This document shows positions 1 through 9,000 of a stretch of 64,000 nucleotides of DNA, piece after piece. Source of the DNA: Roseofilum capinflatum BLCC-M114 (GTDB taxonomy: Bacteria > Cyanobacteriota > Cyanobacteriia > Cyanobacteriales > Desertifilaceae); contig NZ_JAQOSO010000079.1 of NCBI RefSeq assembly GCF_030068505.1, forward strand, positions 119,356 through 183,355, given 5' to 3'. The notes below the pieces were generated by a model. The model ran no database searches. It was not told where the DNA came from and saw only the letters and a list, made by a program, of their open reading frames with translations. The position numbers and the translations under genes were made by a program. The first letter of the stretch is position 1. Every line of letters begins with the position of its first letter.

Positions 1-1800
1 GGGGGTGGCTTGGGCGATCGCATCTAAAGACGGAAAATGCTTGTATAATTGCTTTTGTCGCTCATAGCCTAATCCCGGAATTCCATCGAGACGGGAGGTG
101 AGGAGGCGATCGCCCCGTTGCTGACGATGGAAGCTGACGGCAAACCGGTGGGACTCATCCCGAACCCGGCGCAGTAACTGCACTCCCGGTTGATCGGGAT
201 CGGTGGAAAGGGGTTCAGAATCGCCCGGTTGAAAGATTTCTTCCTCCTGTTTGGCTAAACTAATCACCCGCAAGTCTGGTAACAGTTCTAACTCCGAGAG
301 AACTGCAACCACCGCCGATAACTGACCTTTTCCCCCATCAATCAGTAGTAAATCAGGAAAATCTGGGTTTCCTCGACGGGGGAGTTGGGGATTTTCCAGA
401 AAACGGCGAAATCGACGGCCGATCACTTCTGCAAGGGAGGCAAAATCGTCGGAATGACCGGGTTGGACGGTGGGATTTTTGATTTTATAATGGCGATAAT
501 ATTGCTTTGCGGGCATCCCATTTATAAACACCACCTGAGACCCCACCGCGTTCGATCCTTGCAGATGGGAGATGTCGTAACCCTCGATCCGTCGGGGAAT
601 TTCGGGTAAGCTGAGAATCTGGGCTAAATCCTTGAGGCTTTGTTGGGTGCGATCGCCCAATTTCTGCATCCGATTCAGCTCCGCTTGGGCATTGCGATAA
701 ACTAAATCAATTAGTTCTGCCTTACTTTGCCGTTGCGGAACCTGAAGCGATACTTTTTTCTGCTTAGAATTCCTGATATATTCTAGCAGAAATTCCCCAT
801 CTTGTAAAGGATATTGCACCAAAATTTCCGCCGGAATTTCTAGAGGATCGGCGCTTTGGTAATGTTCCTCTAAAACCCGTTGCAAAATCGCCCCTGGTTC
901 CCCCACTTCGGCAAAGAACCCCAAACGACCCACCAATTTACCGCTACGAATCTGGAACAACTGAATACAGCAGCGTTCTGCGTCTTCTGCAAGGGCGATC
1001 GCATCCCGTGAGATGCGATCGTCAGACAAATCCACCTTCTGACTCGCATTCAGCGCTTGCAACCCTTGAATTTGATCCCGAAATTGAGCCGCTAATTCAA
1101 AATTCAGAGCTGCCGACGCTTCCTGCATTTTCTCCCTCAATTCCTCCACCAACTCCGCCGTTCTCCCTTGAAAAATCATGGCAATTTTCTGCATCATTTG
1201 CCGATACTCATCCACCTCCACCAACTGTTGACAAACTCCCGGACAGCGCCCAATATCATAATTGAGACAAGTTCGGTCTTTATAGAGAGGTTTCGGTCGT
1301 TGACGTTGAGGAAAAATTCGCTTAATTAAATCCAAAGTTTGCCGCAATTGGCCCCCATCCACATAGGGGCCATAATATTTATCTTTCCGGTTTCTCCGTT
1401 GCCGCTTTCGGGTAATAAAAATATGAGGATAGTCATCTGACCAAGTAATACAAATATAAGGATACTTCTTATCATCCTTAAGCAGCACATTAAACCGGGG
1501 TTGATGGCGTTTAATTAGAGTAGATTCTAAAGCCAGCGCTTCCGCCTCAGTATCCGTAATAATCCATTCAATATCGTTCACCTTTCGCACCATCAAGGCA
1601 ATACGCGCATTATGGCTGGTGAAATCCCGAAAATAGGAGCGCACACGAGTTCTGAGTTGTTTGGATTTACCAATATATAAAATAGAGTTACCCCGATCTT
1701 TCATCAAGTAAACCCCCGGTGATTTGGGAATTTCTTGGAGATACTGCTGTAGGCGCTCTGGATTTTCACAGAGAAATTCTGAGTTGTTCTTGTTGGTCAT
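1..1800 (-). CDS. uvrC: Excinuclease ABC subunit C, 3' end cut by window edge
   Basis: UvrC makes the two incisions around DNA damage bound by UvrAB in nucleotide excision repair. The ATG is at 1800 and the frame stays open for 600 codons to base 1, so only about the last 20-25 residues are missing. The N-terminal GIY-YIG nuclease domain is visible (SPGVYLMKD near residue 18, then [13 protein letters not shown]). A Cys-containing segment follows ([13 protein letters not shown]), then a UVR-type stretch ([14 protein letters not shown]). The C-terminal RNase H-like half shows GYDISHLQG and [10 protein letters not shown], and an HhH-like [12 protein letters not shown] lies near the edge. No clear Shine-Dalgarno precedes the ATG. 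It lies downstream of trmB on the same strand, separated by a hairpin. Identification is secure. Confidence 0.97.
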   Translation of the reverse strand, partial: MTNKNNSEFLCENPERLQQYLQEIPKSPGVYLMKDRGNSILYIGKSKQLRTRVRSYFRDFTSHNARIALMVRKVNDIEWIITDTEAEALALESTLIKRHQPRFNVLLKDDKKYPYICITWSDDYPHIFITRKRQRRNRKDKYYGPYVDGGQLRQTLDLIKRIFPQRQRPKPLYKDRTCLNYDIGRCPGVCQQLVEVDEYRQMMQKIAMIFQGRTAELVEELREKMQEASAALNFELAAQFRDQIQGLQALNASQKVDLSDDRISRDAIALAEDAERCCIQLFQIRSGKLVGRLGFFAEVGEPGAILQRVLEEHYQSADPLEIPAEILVQYPLQDGEFLLEYIRNSKQKKVSLQVPQRQSKAELIDLVYRNAQAELNRMQKLGDRTQQSLKDLAQILSLPEIPRRIEGYDISHLQGSNAVGSQVVFINGMPAKQYYRHYKIKNPTVQPGHSDDFASLAEVIGRRFRRFLENPQLPRRGNPDFPDLLLIDGGKGQLSAVVAVLSELELLPDLRVISLAKQEEEIFQPGDSEPLSTDPDQPGVQLLRRVRDESHRFAVSFHRQQRGDRLLTSRLDGIPGLGYERQKQLYKHFPSLDAIAQATP

Positions 1801-1826
1801 AATAAACTTAGAAAAAACTGCGATCC

Positions 1827-1860
1827 AGAAACCCGGTTTCTTGAAGAAACCGGGTTTCTT
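1827..1860. repeat. Palindromic hairpin repeat (AGAAACCCGGTTTCT type), copy 1
   Basis: This is an inverted repeat: AGAAACCCGGTTTCTT and its near-complement AAGAAACCGGGTTTCT around a tiny loop. A second copy lies at 30932-30964. It sits between the trmB stop (1866) and the uvrC start (1800), so it may help end trmB transcription. It has no U-tract, so this is inference. Confidence 0.8.
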
Positions 1861-1865
1861 ATCCC

Positions 1866-2495
1866 TCACAACCGCTCAAACAGAACCCGATAAACTGGTT
1901 CACCTTTGGCATAAGTCGCAATTTCTCGCTCCGTTTGCACCGGTAAAGGATTCTCTTCTAACCAATCATGGGAACGGGTAAAACCAGGGTGCTGATCGAA
2001 TAACTCTCGCATCTGTAGCGCCACCTCTTCCACATCCGATTGCAGAAAAATTTGCCCCCCAGATATAATAAACTGAGCTAAAATATCCACCAACTCATCC
2101 TGAACCACTCGCCGTTTTTGATGTCTGTTTTTGAACCAAGGATCGGGGAACTGGATACTAACGTAGTGTAGAATATTTTCCGGTAGAGAACCGAGGATAT
2201 TTTTCAGGGAAATATTCACATTACAAAAGAGATAATGGAGATTCGTTAAATTCTGGCGATCGCGCCATTCATTTGCCTCTATTACCAGAGGCTCCCGAAT
2301 TTCCAACCCTAGGAAATTCCAGTCTAGTTGCTGTTGAGCAATTGTCCATAAAAACCTACCCCGTCCACAACCAATATCTAAATGAAGAGGCTGCTGTAAC
2401 TGGGGATAAATGTCTGACCAATTGGGGAGAGTGACCGCCCCTTGAAATTTCCGGCTTAATGGATTAACATGCTGACGCACACGCACTCGTCCCAA
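1866..2495 (-). CDS. trmB: tRNA (guanine-N7-)-methyltransferase
   Basis: It methylates G46 in the tRNA variable loop using S-adenosylmethionine. The 209 residues fit the family length. The SAM-binding motif [14 protein letters not shown] lies near residue 38. The family signature [16 protein letters not shown] lies near residue 116, and a C-terminal [16 protein letters not shown] matches TrmB ends. The start is a TTG at 2495, preceded by a G-rich stretch (AAGGGGGT). No ATG lies close by, and family members typically begin with a similar [11 protein letters not shown]. It is divergent from the ABC permease gene, with only 32 bp between starts. Confidence 0.95.
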   Translation of the reverse strand: MGRVRVRQHVNPLSRKFQGAVTLPNWSDIYPQLQQPLHLDIGCGRGRFLWTIAQQQLDWNFLGLEIREPLVIEANEWRDRQNLTNLHYLFCNVNISLKNILGSLPENILHYVSIQFPDPWFKNRHQKRRVVQDELVDILAQFIISGGQIFLQSDVEEVALQMRELFDQHPGFTRSHDWLEENPLPVQTEREIATYAKGEPVYRVLFERL

Positions 2496-2527
2496 AGGAT
2501 AACCCCCTTTTTTCTTTCCTAACTCCT

Positions 2528-3358
2528 ATGCATAAGACCCGATTTTGGCCCACTTTAGGAACCTATAGCTTATTAATCATCATAGCATTTATGATGCTCT
2601 TACCGCTACTCTGGTTGGCCAGCACTTCCCTAAAATCACCCGGTGAAAATATCTTTCAATTTCCGCCGCAATTAATTCCAGAACAGCCAACCCTGAGTAA
2701 CTTTATTGAGGTTTGGCAAACCAACCCCTTTGACCGCTACTTATTCAATAGCTTCTGGATTTCTGCCCTCACTGTCGGACTCAATTTACTCTTTTGTTCC
2801 CTGGCGGCTTATCCGTTGGCGCGGCTTGATTTTCAGGGACGACAGATTATTTTCAACCTAATTGTAGCCACCATTTTGATCCCGTTTCAAATTGTGATGA
2901 TTCCCCTCTATATTTTAATGGTGCAATTGGGACTTAGAAATACTTATTTAGGGGTAATGTTGCCCTCCCTGGCTTCTGCTTTTGGGATTTTCCTGTTACG
3001 GCAAGCCTTTCAAGGTGTGCCGAAAGAATTGGAAGAAGCAGCGCGTATGGATGGCTGTTCAGAATGGGAAATTTGGTGGTGTGTGATGTTGCCATCTGTC
3101 CGTCCGGCTTTGGTGACTCTGGCGATTTTTGTGTTTATTGGATCGTGGAGCGACTTTTTATGGCCGTTGATTATTTTAGACCAACCGGAAATGTTTACGC
3201 TTCCTTTAGGGGTGCAACGGTTGGCAGGGACATTTTCTTTAGATTGGCGTTTAATTGCGGCAGGATCGATGATTTCAATTTTGCCCATTTTAGTGCTGTT
3301 TATGTTTGTGCAACGCTATATTATGTCTACGGATGCAGGCAGTGGTTTGAAAGGTTAG
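2528..3358 (+). CDS. Carbohydrate ABC transporter permease (MalG/AraQ type)
   Basis: This is the inner-membrane permease subunit of a sugar-type ABC importer. The 276 residues show about six hydrophobic segments, the first at residues 14-32. The EAA loop that contacts the ATPase reads EEAARMDGCSEWEIWWCVMLP near residue 168. The family normally works with a second permease (MalF type), a binding protein and an ATPase. None of these is adjacent, so the partner genes must lie elsewhere; cyanobacteria often scatter them. The substrate cannot be told from this subunit. No clear terminator follows; scpA starts 141 bp downstream. Confidence 0.93.
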   Translation: MHKTRFWPTLGTYSLLIIIAFMMLLPLLWLASTSLKSPGENIFQFPPQLIPEQPTLSNFIEVWQTNPFDRYLFNSFWISALTVGLNLLFCSLAAYPLARLDFQGRQIIFNLIVATILIPFQIVMIPLYILMVQLGLRNTYLGVMLPSLASAFGIFLLRQAFQGVPKELEEAARMDGCSEWEIWWCVMLPSVRPALVTLAIFVFIGSWSDFLWPLIILDQPEMFTLPLGVQRLAGTFSLDWRLIAAGSMISILPILVLFMFVQRYIMSTDAGSGLKG

Positions 3359-3499
3359 AATTATAGCACTTCGCCCTGGTAATGAGTGATGAGTAAGAAT
3401 TGAAACTTTTCTATCTTTACGATCGCCTTACCCCTGAAGTAAGCTGGCCTCTTGGATATAGTAGAACAGAAGTCTCGCGCGATCTGGAGTTAATGCTTG

Positions 3500-4327
3500 A
3501 TGGATTCGTCTTCTGCGTCCTTACCTCCCCTAGAATTGAGTCAATCCCAACCGTGGCAATCCTCTCCTTCTCCCCAAGATCTAGGGATCTCCTTATTAAT
3601 CGAAATGGCCCAACGGGGAGAAATCGATCCGTGGGATGTGCAAGTGATTGATGTGATCGATCGCGTCTTAGAACAACTCAACTCCCGTGCTGCAACCGAT
3701 CCTCAAGATCAGAGTGTTAATCGGGCGGACTTATCGGAATCGGGTCAAGTCTTTCTCTACGCCTCCATGCTCGTCCTCTTAAAAGCTGAAAGTCTAGAAG
3801 AAGATAGCAATGAGCTTTCCCCGGAAGAGTTCGCAGACGAATTGGACGATTATGAAGACCAGCCCGATGGATCTCGTCCTCGCATCCCTTTTCGCTTAGA
3901 AAACCAACTGCGTCGCCGGGCCATTGCGCGACCGGTCAAACAGCGACGAGTCACGCTGCAAGAGCTGATCGATCAACTGCAAACCATGAGCCAAACCCTG
4001 GCAGACCGCTCCGGGAAGTCGCCTCGTCGTCGCCCCCTGTCCCGGGCCCAAACGGCCAAAGCCATCCGCCAATTGGCCCATGAAGAAAATTTATCGGAAG
4101 TGGCAGAAAAATTAGAGAAGTTTCTCGGTCAATATGGGGCCACTGAGGAGGAGCAACCGGAATGGCTCGAACTCGAACAACTGTTGGTTTCCCATCCCCA
4201 ATGCGATCGCGTGGGCACATTCTGGGGCCTGCTCTTGCTCTCAGCCCAATCGAAAGTCGAACTCAAACAAGAAGAATTCTATCAAGACCTAAAAATCCGC
4301 GTCCTGGGCGAACTGAGTCCGGCTTAA
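3500..4327 (+). CDS. scpA: Segregation and condensation protein A
   Basis: ScpA is the kleisin that bridges SMC heads in the bacterial condensin complex with ScpB. The N-terminal kleisin signature is clear: LLIEMAQRGEIDPWDVQVIDV, followed by VFLYASMLVLLKAESL. The C-terminal winged-helix part ends with FWGLLLLSAQSKVELKQEEFYQDLKI. An acidic linker (NELSPEEFADELDDYEDQ) and an Arg-rich middle are typical of cyanobacterial forms. I chose ATG 3500; a TTG three bases upstream (3497) is an alternative. GGAG at 3486-3489 fits either. Length (275 residues) is normal. Confidence 0.93.
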   Translation: MDSSSASLPPLELSQSQPWQSSPSPQDLGISLLIEMAQRGEIDPWDVQVIDVIDRVLEQLNSRAATDPQDQSVNRADLSESGQVFLYASMLVLLKAESLEEDSNELSPEEFADELDDYEDQPDGSRPRIPFRLENQLRRRAIARPVKQRRVTLQELIDQLQTMSQTLADRSGKSPRRRPLSRAQTAKAIRQLAHEENLSEVAEKLEKFLGQYGATEEEQPEWLELEQLLVSHPQCDRVGTFWGLLLLSAQSKVELKQEEFYQDLKIRVLGELSPA

Positions 4328-4500
4328 GGATTTTTTGCCCAAAAATCGACAGAAAGAAAGGTTAAGGAGTAAAATCACTGATAACCTATAGATATATGGA
4401 TCAGGTTGTTATAGCGTTCTAAGACCTAATTAGTTCAGTCTGATTCGGCCATTAGAACACCCGTAGTAATCAAAAACCTGTGGTTGAGGAATAGATAATT

Positions 4501-5667
4501 ATGAAAGCCATGATTCTGGCGGCTGGTAAGGGAACTCGTGTCCGGCCCATCACCTACACCATTCCCAAACCGATGATTCCCATCCTACAAAAACCGGTAA
4601 TGGAGTTTCTCCTAGAACTGTTGCGCCAGCATGGGTTTGACCAGGTGATGGTCAATGTGAGCCACCTGGCCAATGAAATCGAAAGCTATTTTCGGGACGG
4701 ACAACGGTTTGGGGTACAAATTGGTTATTCTTTTGAAGGAAGAATTGAACCGGATGGAACCCTAGTGGGAGATGCATTAGGATCGGCGGGGGGAATGCGC
4801 CGCATTCAAGATTATAATCCGTTTTTTGATGATACCTTTGTGGTCTTGTGTGGGGATGCCCTGATTGATTTGGATTTAACCCAGGCGATTAAGTGGCATA
4901 AGGAAAAAGGGGCGATCGCCACAGTAATTATGAAATCTGTCCCCAAAGAAGAAGTGTCGAGTTATGGGGTGATCGTTACTGATGAGGACGGACGGGTGAA
5001 GTCCTTCCAAGAAAAGCCCTCCGTTGAAGAAGCCATTAGTACCGATATTAATACCGGGATTTATATCTTTGAGCCAGAGGTGCTGAAGTATATTCCCTCT
5101 GGCCAAGAATATGATATTGGGGGCGATCTGTTTCCCAAATTAGTGGAAATGGGAGCGCCTTTTTATGGCATTTCCATGGATTTCCAATGGGTAGATATTG
5201 GTAAAGTGCCGGACTATTGGCGAGCTGTGCGCGGAGTGCTGCTCGGAGAGATTAAGAATGTGTCTATTCCCGGACAGGAAGTAGCTCCTGGCATTTATAC
5301 GGGATTGAATGTAGCGATTGATTGGGATAAAGTTGATATTACTGGCCCCGTTTATATTGGCGGTATGACCAAAATCGAAGATGGGGCGAAAATTGTCGGC
5401 CCGGCCATGATTGGCCCTAGTTGTCATATTTGTAGCGGGGCAACGGTGAAAAATAGTGTGATTTTCGAGTATTCGCGCCTCGGCCCCGATGTGCGTTTGG
5501 TGGATAAACTGGTCTTTGGACGCTATTGTGTGGATAAAACGGGCGCATCCATTGACGTGCGATCGGCTGCATTGGATTGGTTGATTACCGATACCCGCGC
5601 CGTGCCTGTTCCCTTCCCTCCAGAGGAGCAACAGGCGATCGCCGAATTGTTAGAATCCGACTCTTAA
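4501..5667 (+). CDS. cugP: NDP-sugar pyrophosphorylase, probably CugP-type UDP-glucose pyrophosphorylase
   Basis: This cytosolic nucleotidyltransferase makes a nucleotide sugar from NTP and a sugar 1-phosphate. The activation motif MILAAGKGTRVRPITYTIPKPM opens the protein. VVLCGDALIDLDL (near residue 113) carries the metal-binding aspartate, and FQEKP is the sugar-site lysine motif. From about residue 255 a left-handed beta-helix region follows (VYIGGMTKIEDGAKIVGPAMIGPSC). The 388-residue architecture matches the cyanobacterial family long annotated as mannose-1-phosphate guanylyltransferase, whose Synechocystis member was described as the non-GalU UDP-glucose pyrophosphorylase CugP. Substrate choice here is inferred from family memory. 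A GAGGAA lies 11 bases before the ATG. Confidence 0.8.
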   Translation: MKAMILAAGKGTRVRPITYTIPKPMIPILQKPVMEFLLELLRQHGFDQVMVNVSHLANEIESYFRDGQRFGVQIGYSFEGRIEPDGTLVGDALGSAGGMRRIQDYNPFFDDTFVVLCGDALIDLDLTQAIKWHKEKGAIATVIMKSVPKEEVSSYGVIVTDEDGRVKSFQEKPSVEEAISTDINTGIYIFEPEVLKYIPSGQEYDIGGDLFPKLVEMGAPFYGISMDFQWVDIGKVPDYWRAVRGVLLGEIKNVSIPGQEVAPGIYTGLNVAIDWDKVDITGPVYIGGMTKIEDGAKIVGPAMIGPSCHICSGATVKNSVIFEYSRLGPDVRLVDKLVFGRYCVDKTGASIDVRSAALDWLITDTRAVPVPFPPEEQQAIAELLESDS

Positions 5668-5709
5668 CCCATACCTGATTACTCATTACTCATTACTCAA
5701 TGTACGGGC

Positions 5710-5773
5710 AAGGTGGGCAGGATCTGTTGGTCGAATTTGAATGATTGTCGCTCCCTCCTCCTGCCCACCCTAC
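5710..5773. repeat. Small palindromic element, type A (GTAGGGTGGGCAGG ends)
   Basis: Inverted arms AAGGTGGGCAGGA and TCCTGCCCACCCTAC enclose about 35 bp. Related elements with the same arm sequence occur at 18268-18331 and 28291-28350. It has no coding capacity and is a likely non-autonomous miniature element. Confidence 0.7.
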
Positions 5774-5807
5774 TGCCGTGACACAGCTAAAATAGTGCAT
5801 TAGCGTA

Positions 5808-5915
5808 GTAAGAGTGTAGGTTGGGTTGAGGAACGAAACCCAACACCCGTCTGACGAAAGTTGGGTTTCACTTCGTTCAACCCAACCTACAGTTTTAAGC
5901 TTGCCAAGCCACTAC
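5808..5915. repeat. 108-bp dispersed repeat, type B, copy 1 (left end missing)
   Basis: These 108 bp are base-for-base identical to 28152-28259. An internal inverted repeat (GTAGGTTGGGTT / AACCCAACCTAC) gives a long hairpin. The copy at 28 kb also has a left terminal inverted repeat that is absent here. This copy is bracketed by a 23-bp direct repeat (GCTAAAATAGTGCATTAGCG plus TAG) at 5786-5808 and 5917-5939. Confidence 0.85.
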
Positions 5916-5935
5916 TGCTAAAATAGTGCATTAGC

Positions 5936-6026
5936 GTAGGGTGGGTTAGGCGGCTAAAACCTAGACTCTGACAGCAATCTCTTAATCCGCCGTAACCCAC
6001 CATTTTAGGGTTGTCACGGCACTACG
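5936..6026. repeat. Small palindromic element, type C (GGTGGGTTAGGCGGC arms)
   Basis: Arms GTAGGGTGGGTTAGGCGGC and GCCGTAACCCACC face each other around about 30 bp. The element ends in TTGTCACGGCACTAC, which resembles the GTGTCACGGCAGTAG end seen near the other elements. It is the third distinct palindrome in 320 bp, all between cugP and the next gene. The rest of 5668-6085 holds no gene. Confidence 0.65.
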
Positions 6027-6085
6027 ATGATTGCTGTGGGGGAATGGGAGATGGGAAAATACCCATTACCCATTACCCATTACCT

Positions 6086-9000
6086 CTATAAGGAAACTGG
6101 AATAAAGCGACCATTTAAGGCGGCTGGAGTTGTACGTTCTACAACACCCAGATATAAGCCATTAAACAGAATGGCGGTATCCGAGCCGGTTTGCAGGAGT
6201 TGCAGATTGCCTTGTGTTACCCCGTCCGTTAAGCCAATTAGGTCAAATCCGTTACCGAAGTCGCGAATCCGATCCGCTTGGAATACGGTGCTAACTGCGC
6301 CACTGGTGGGTAAAACAAACACATCATTACCAAGTCCACCACTCAGGTTATCTGTGCCTGTACCTCCCTCCAGGTAATCGTTTCCGAAGTCGCCGTTCAG
6401 GTTATCGTTACCGCTACTGCCGCGTAGGGTGTCATTATCTTGACCGCCGTAGAGGAAGTCATTACCCGCCGCACCAAAGAGGGAATCGTTACCCTGGTTA
6501 CCATTGATGAAATCATTAGCCGGGCTACCCACAACCGTATCATTGCCTTGCAGGGCAGAAATACTGCGGAGATTGAACGCGCCCATATCGATAAAATCGT
6601 TACCGGGGGTTGCCCGTCCCGTGCCCAGGGAGGGGCTAGGACTCGGACTCGGAGCCGGTGCGGGGGCAGGAGGAGGGGCGGGAGCCGGAGACGGAGGTCT
6701 GAACCCTGGGAAGGTGGGGAAACTGGGGAAGGCTGGGAAGCTGGGGAAACCGGGAGACGGTGAAGGAGCCGGGGTTGGGGAGGGGGTGAGGCCGGGGCGA
6801 CTGGTATCGTTATCGAGGACGGTGACAGTTACCGGGTCGAGGGTTAAATTGCCATAGTCGGTATCCCCGGATTCGACAGAGAAGTTAATCGTACTGCTGT
6901 GGGTTCCTTCTACAATGCGGTCATCAAAGCCGGTAATCGTAACGGTTTGCACCTCATTGTAATTCGTGGAGTTAAACGTCAGCACGGTGGGAGTCACCAA
7001 GCTTTGTACATCCGGTTGCACCGTAATCACCACATCGGAGCTGGGGCTACTTTGCAGAGAAACCGAATATTCAATCGATGCCCCATCTTCACTCACGGTG
7101 GTTTCGCCGGTGGTGGGGACAAAGTTCAGGCCGATGCTGTCGATATCTTCATTAATCACCGCCACATTCTGCACGGGCACATTATTAAACCGTTCATCGG
7201 TGCTAGTGGTGGGGGTACTGAGAATGGTATAGGGTTGGTTGCCATCGACTACCCCATCGGGAACCCCTTGAATGGTGATGGTTTGGCGAACATTAAAGTT
7301 TTGGGCATTGAAGACCAACGAAGCATCCGCCGCAAAGTTTTGGCCATCGGTGGAAATTAAGCCTTCTTCTGGGTTGGAGGTACTAAAGTCAATCTGGACA
7401 TCGGCTAGGGGGGCTTCACTACTCGACAGCACCACGTCAAATGTTTGGGTTGTGCCATCTTCGGAGGTTCGCAGACCGGTAACCGGGGTGACATTTACCC
7501 CAAAGGTGTCAATATCCAGGTTGAGGACATTAAATTCATTTTCTTCTAATTCGAGGCCGCTATAGTTGGGGTCGGCGCTTTGGGCTGGGGCAACGGTGAC
7601 CACATAGGGCTGGTTGCCGTCGATGATGTCATCGGGAACCCCAAGGATGTCTACTACTTGCAGTTGGGTTGCGTTTTCGGGGGTGAACGTGAGACTAGCG
7701 GGGACGGCGTTTCCTTCGGTGGGGTCGCTGATGGTAATGGGGATGACCACATCACTGGTGGGAATACTCCCCAACCGGGCGGAGATTTGGAAGCCAGTGC
7801 GGTCTTCACTGGTGATTAACTCGCCACTGGGAACATTAACAAAGATATCCGGTTGGTCGTTATCGAGGATAGTGGCCGTGAGGCTACTGCGCTGATTTTC
7901 CTGTTGGGTGAGGGGGGTATCGTTGACCAGGATGGCGTTGGTGTTGTTAAACTGTCCATCTTGGCTAGTGACCGCCAGTTGCAGTTGTCCCGTGTGGTTG
8001 CCTTCTTGTACCAAGTCATCCACCGCGCCTACGGTGACAGTTTGGGGCGTATTCCAGAGGGTACGGGGGTCAGTGGGACTGAAGGTGAGGGTGAAGGGCG
8101 CGTTCTCTAAGGCGTTGCCATTTGCACCGGCAGTCAGTTGGGAATCTGGGGAAGACACCACTTGTACTGTGGTGTTAGGAGCCGGTTGTTGGGCCAGGCG
8201 GATGGTGTAGGTGTTGGTGTCGCCATTTTCGGAGACTACTAATCCTCTTGTGCCGTCGGGTTGTTCGTTTTCGTCTACGAATACCCTGGTGTCGTTGTCG
8301 GTGACGTTGGCCGTCACTGGAGGAACAAAAATCTGGTTATAGCTGGGGTCAGCGCTAAAGGTTTGGAAATTGATGGTACTCTGGTGCGCTCCTTCTACAT
8401 CCCCATCGTTAACGGCAATCACTTGTACTCTTTGGGGACGATTCCAGTTTTGTTGGGTGAACGTGACGGTATTAGGCGCAATGGTGGATTCGTTATCGGG
8501 ACTGAGAACGATGGTAACGGGGGCCGTGGGTTCTGTGGTCAGTTCTAAAGCGATAAAGTCGGTTACTCCCCCTTCGGTGATGTCTAACGTGCCGCCAAAG
8601 GGGGTGACAATTACGCCTTCAAAGGAGAACTTAGCAACAAAAGCATCAGGTTCATTTCTTTCGACTACTGCTGCCCCAATTGGTGTTAACGAACCTGGAA
8701 TGGTATTGGAGAAAAAAGGAACAGTTCTAGCAGGACTAGGATCTTCTACACCATAACCAAATGTAGGGGGTTCAAAGGTTCCAGGTGGCGGTAATTCAGG
8801 GTCACGATTATCATTTAAGTTACTAGAAATCGTTTGACCCGTTGTGTAGGCAGCGCCAAACTGATCGACTGCTACGCCATAGCCATAATCATCGCCATCC
8901 CCACCATAAAAAGAGGAGTAAATCAGGTTTGTACCATCGCGATTGAGTTTGGTTAAGAACGCATCTGTTCGACCACCAGCAAAATTAGGTTGTTCTGCAT

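Noticed and set aside
1827..1860. Classic rho-independent terminator of trmB
   Set aside because: The stem is good, but there is no U-tract and the same hairpin occurs at 30932, so it is better called a dispersed repeat.
2528..3358. Complete sugar ABC transporter locus
   Set aside because: Only the MalG-type permease is present; no second permease, binding protein or ATPase is adjacent.
5140..5631. Open frame of 163 codons on the - strand within cugP
   Set aside because: cugP has clear motifs throughout; the antisense product is His/Asn-rich and has no known pattern.
8370..8756. Open frame of 128 codons on the + strand
   Set aside because: It lies opposite the SBBP/Calx-beta/RTX gene. Its sequence is an antisense reading of repeated Calx-beta units, and it has no family motif.
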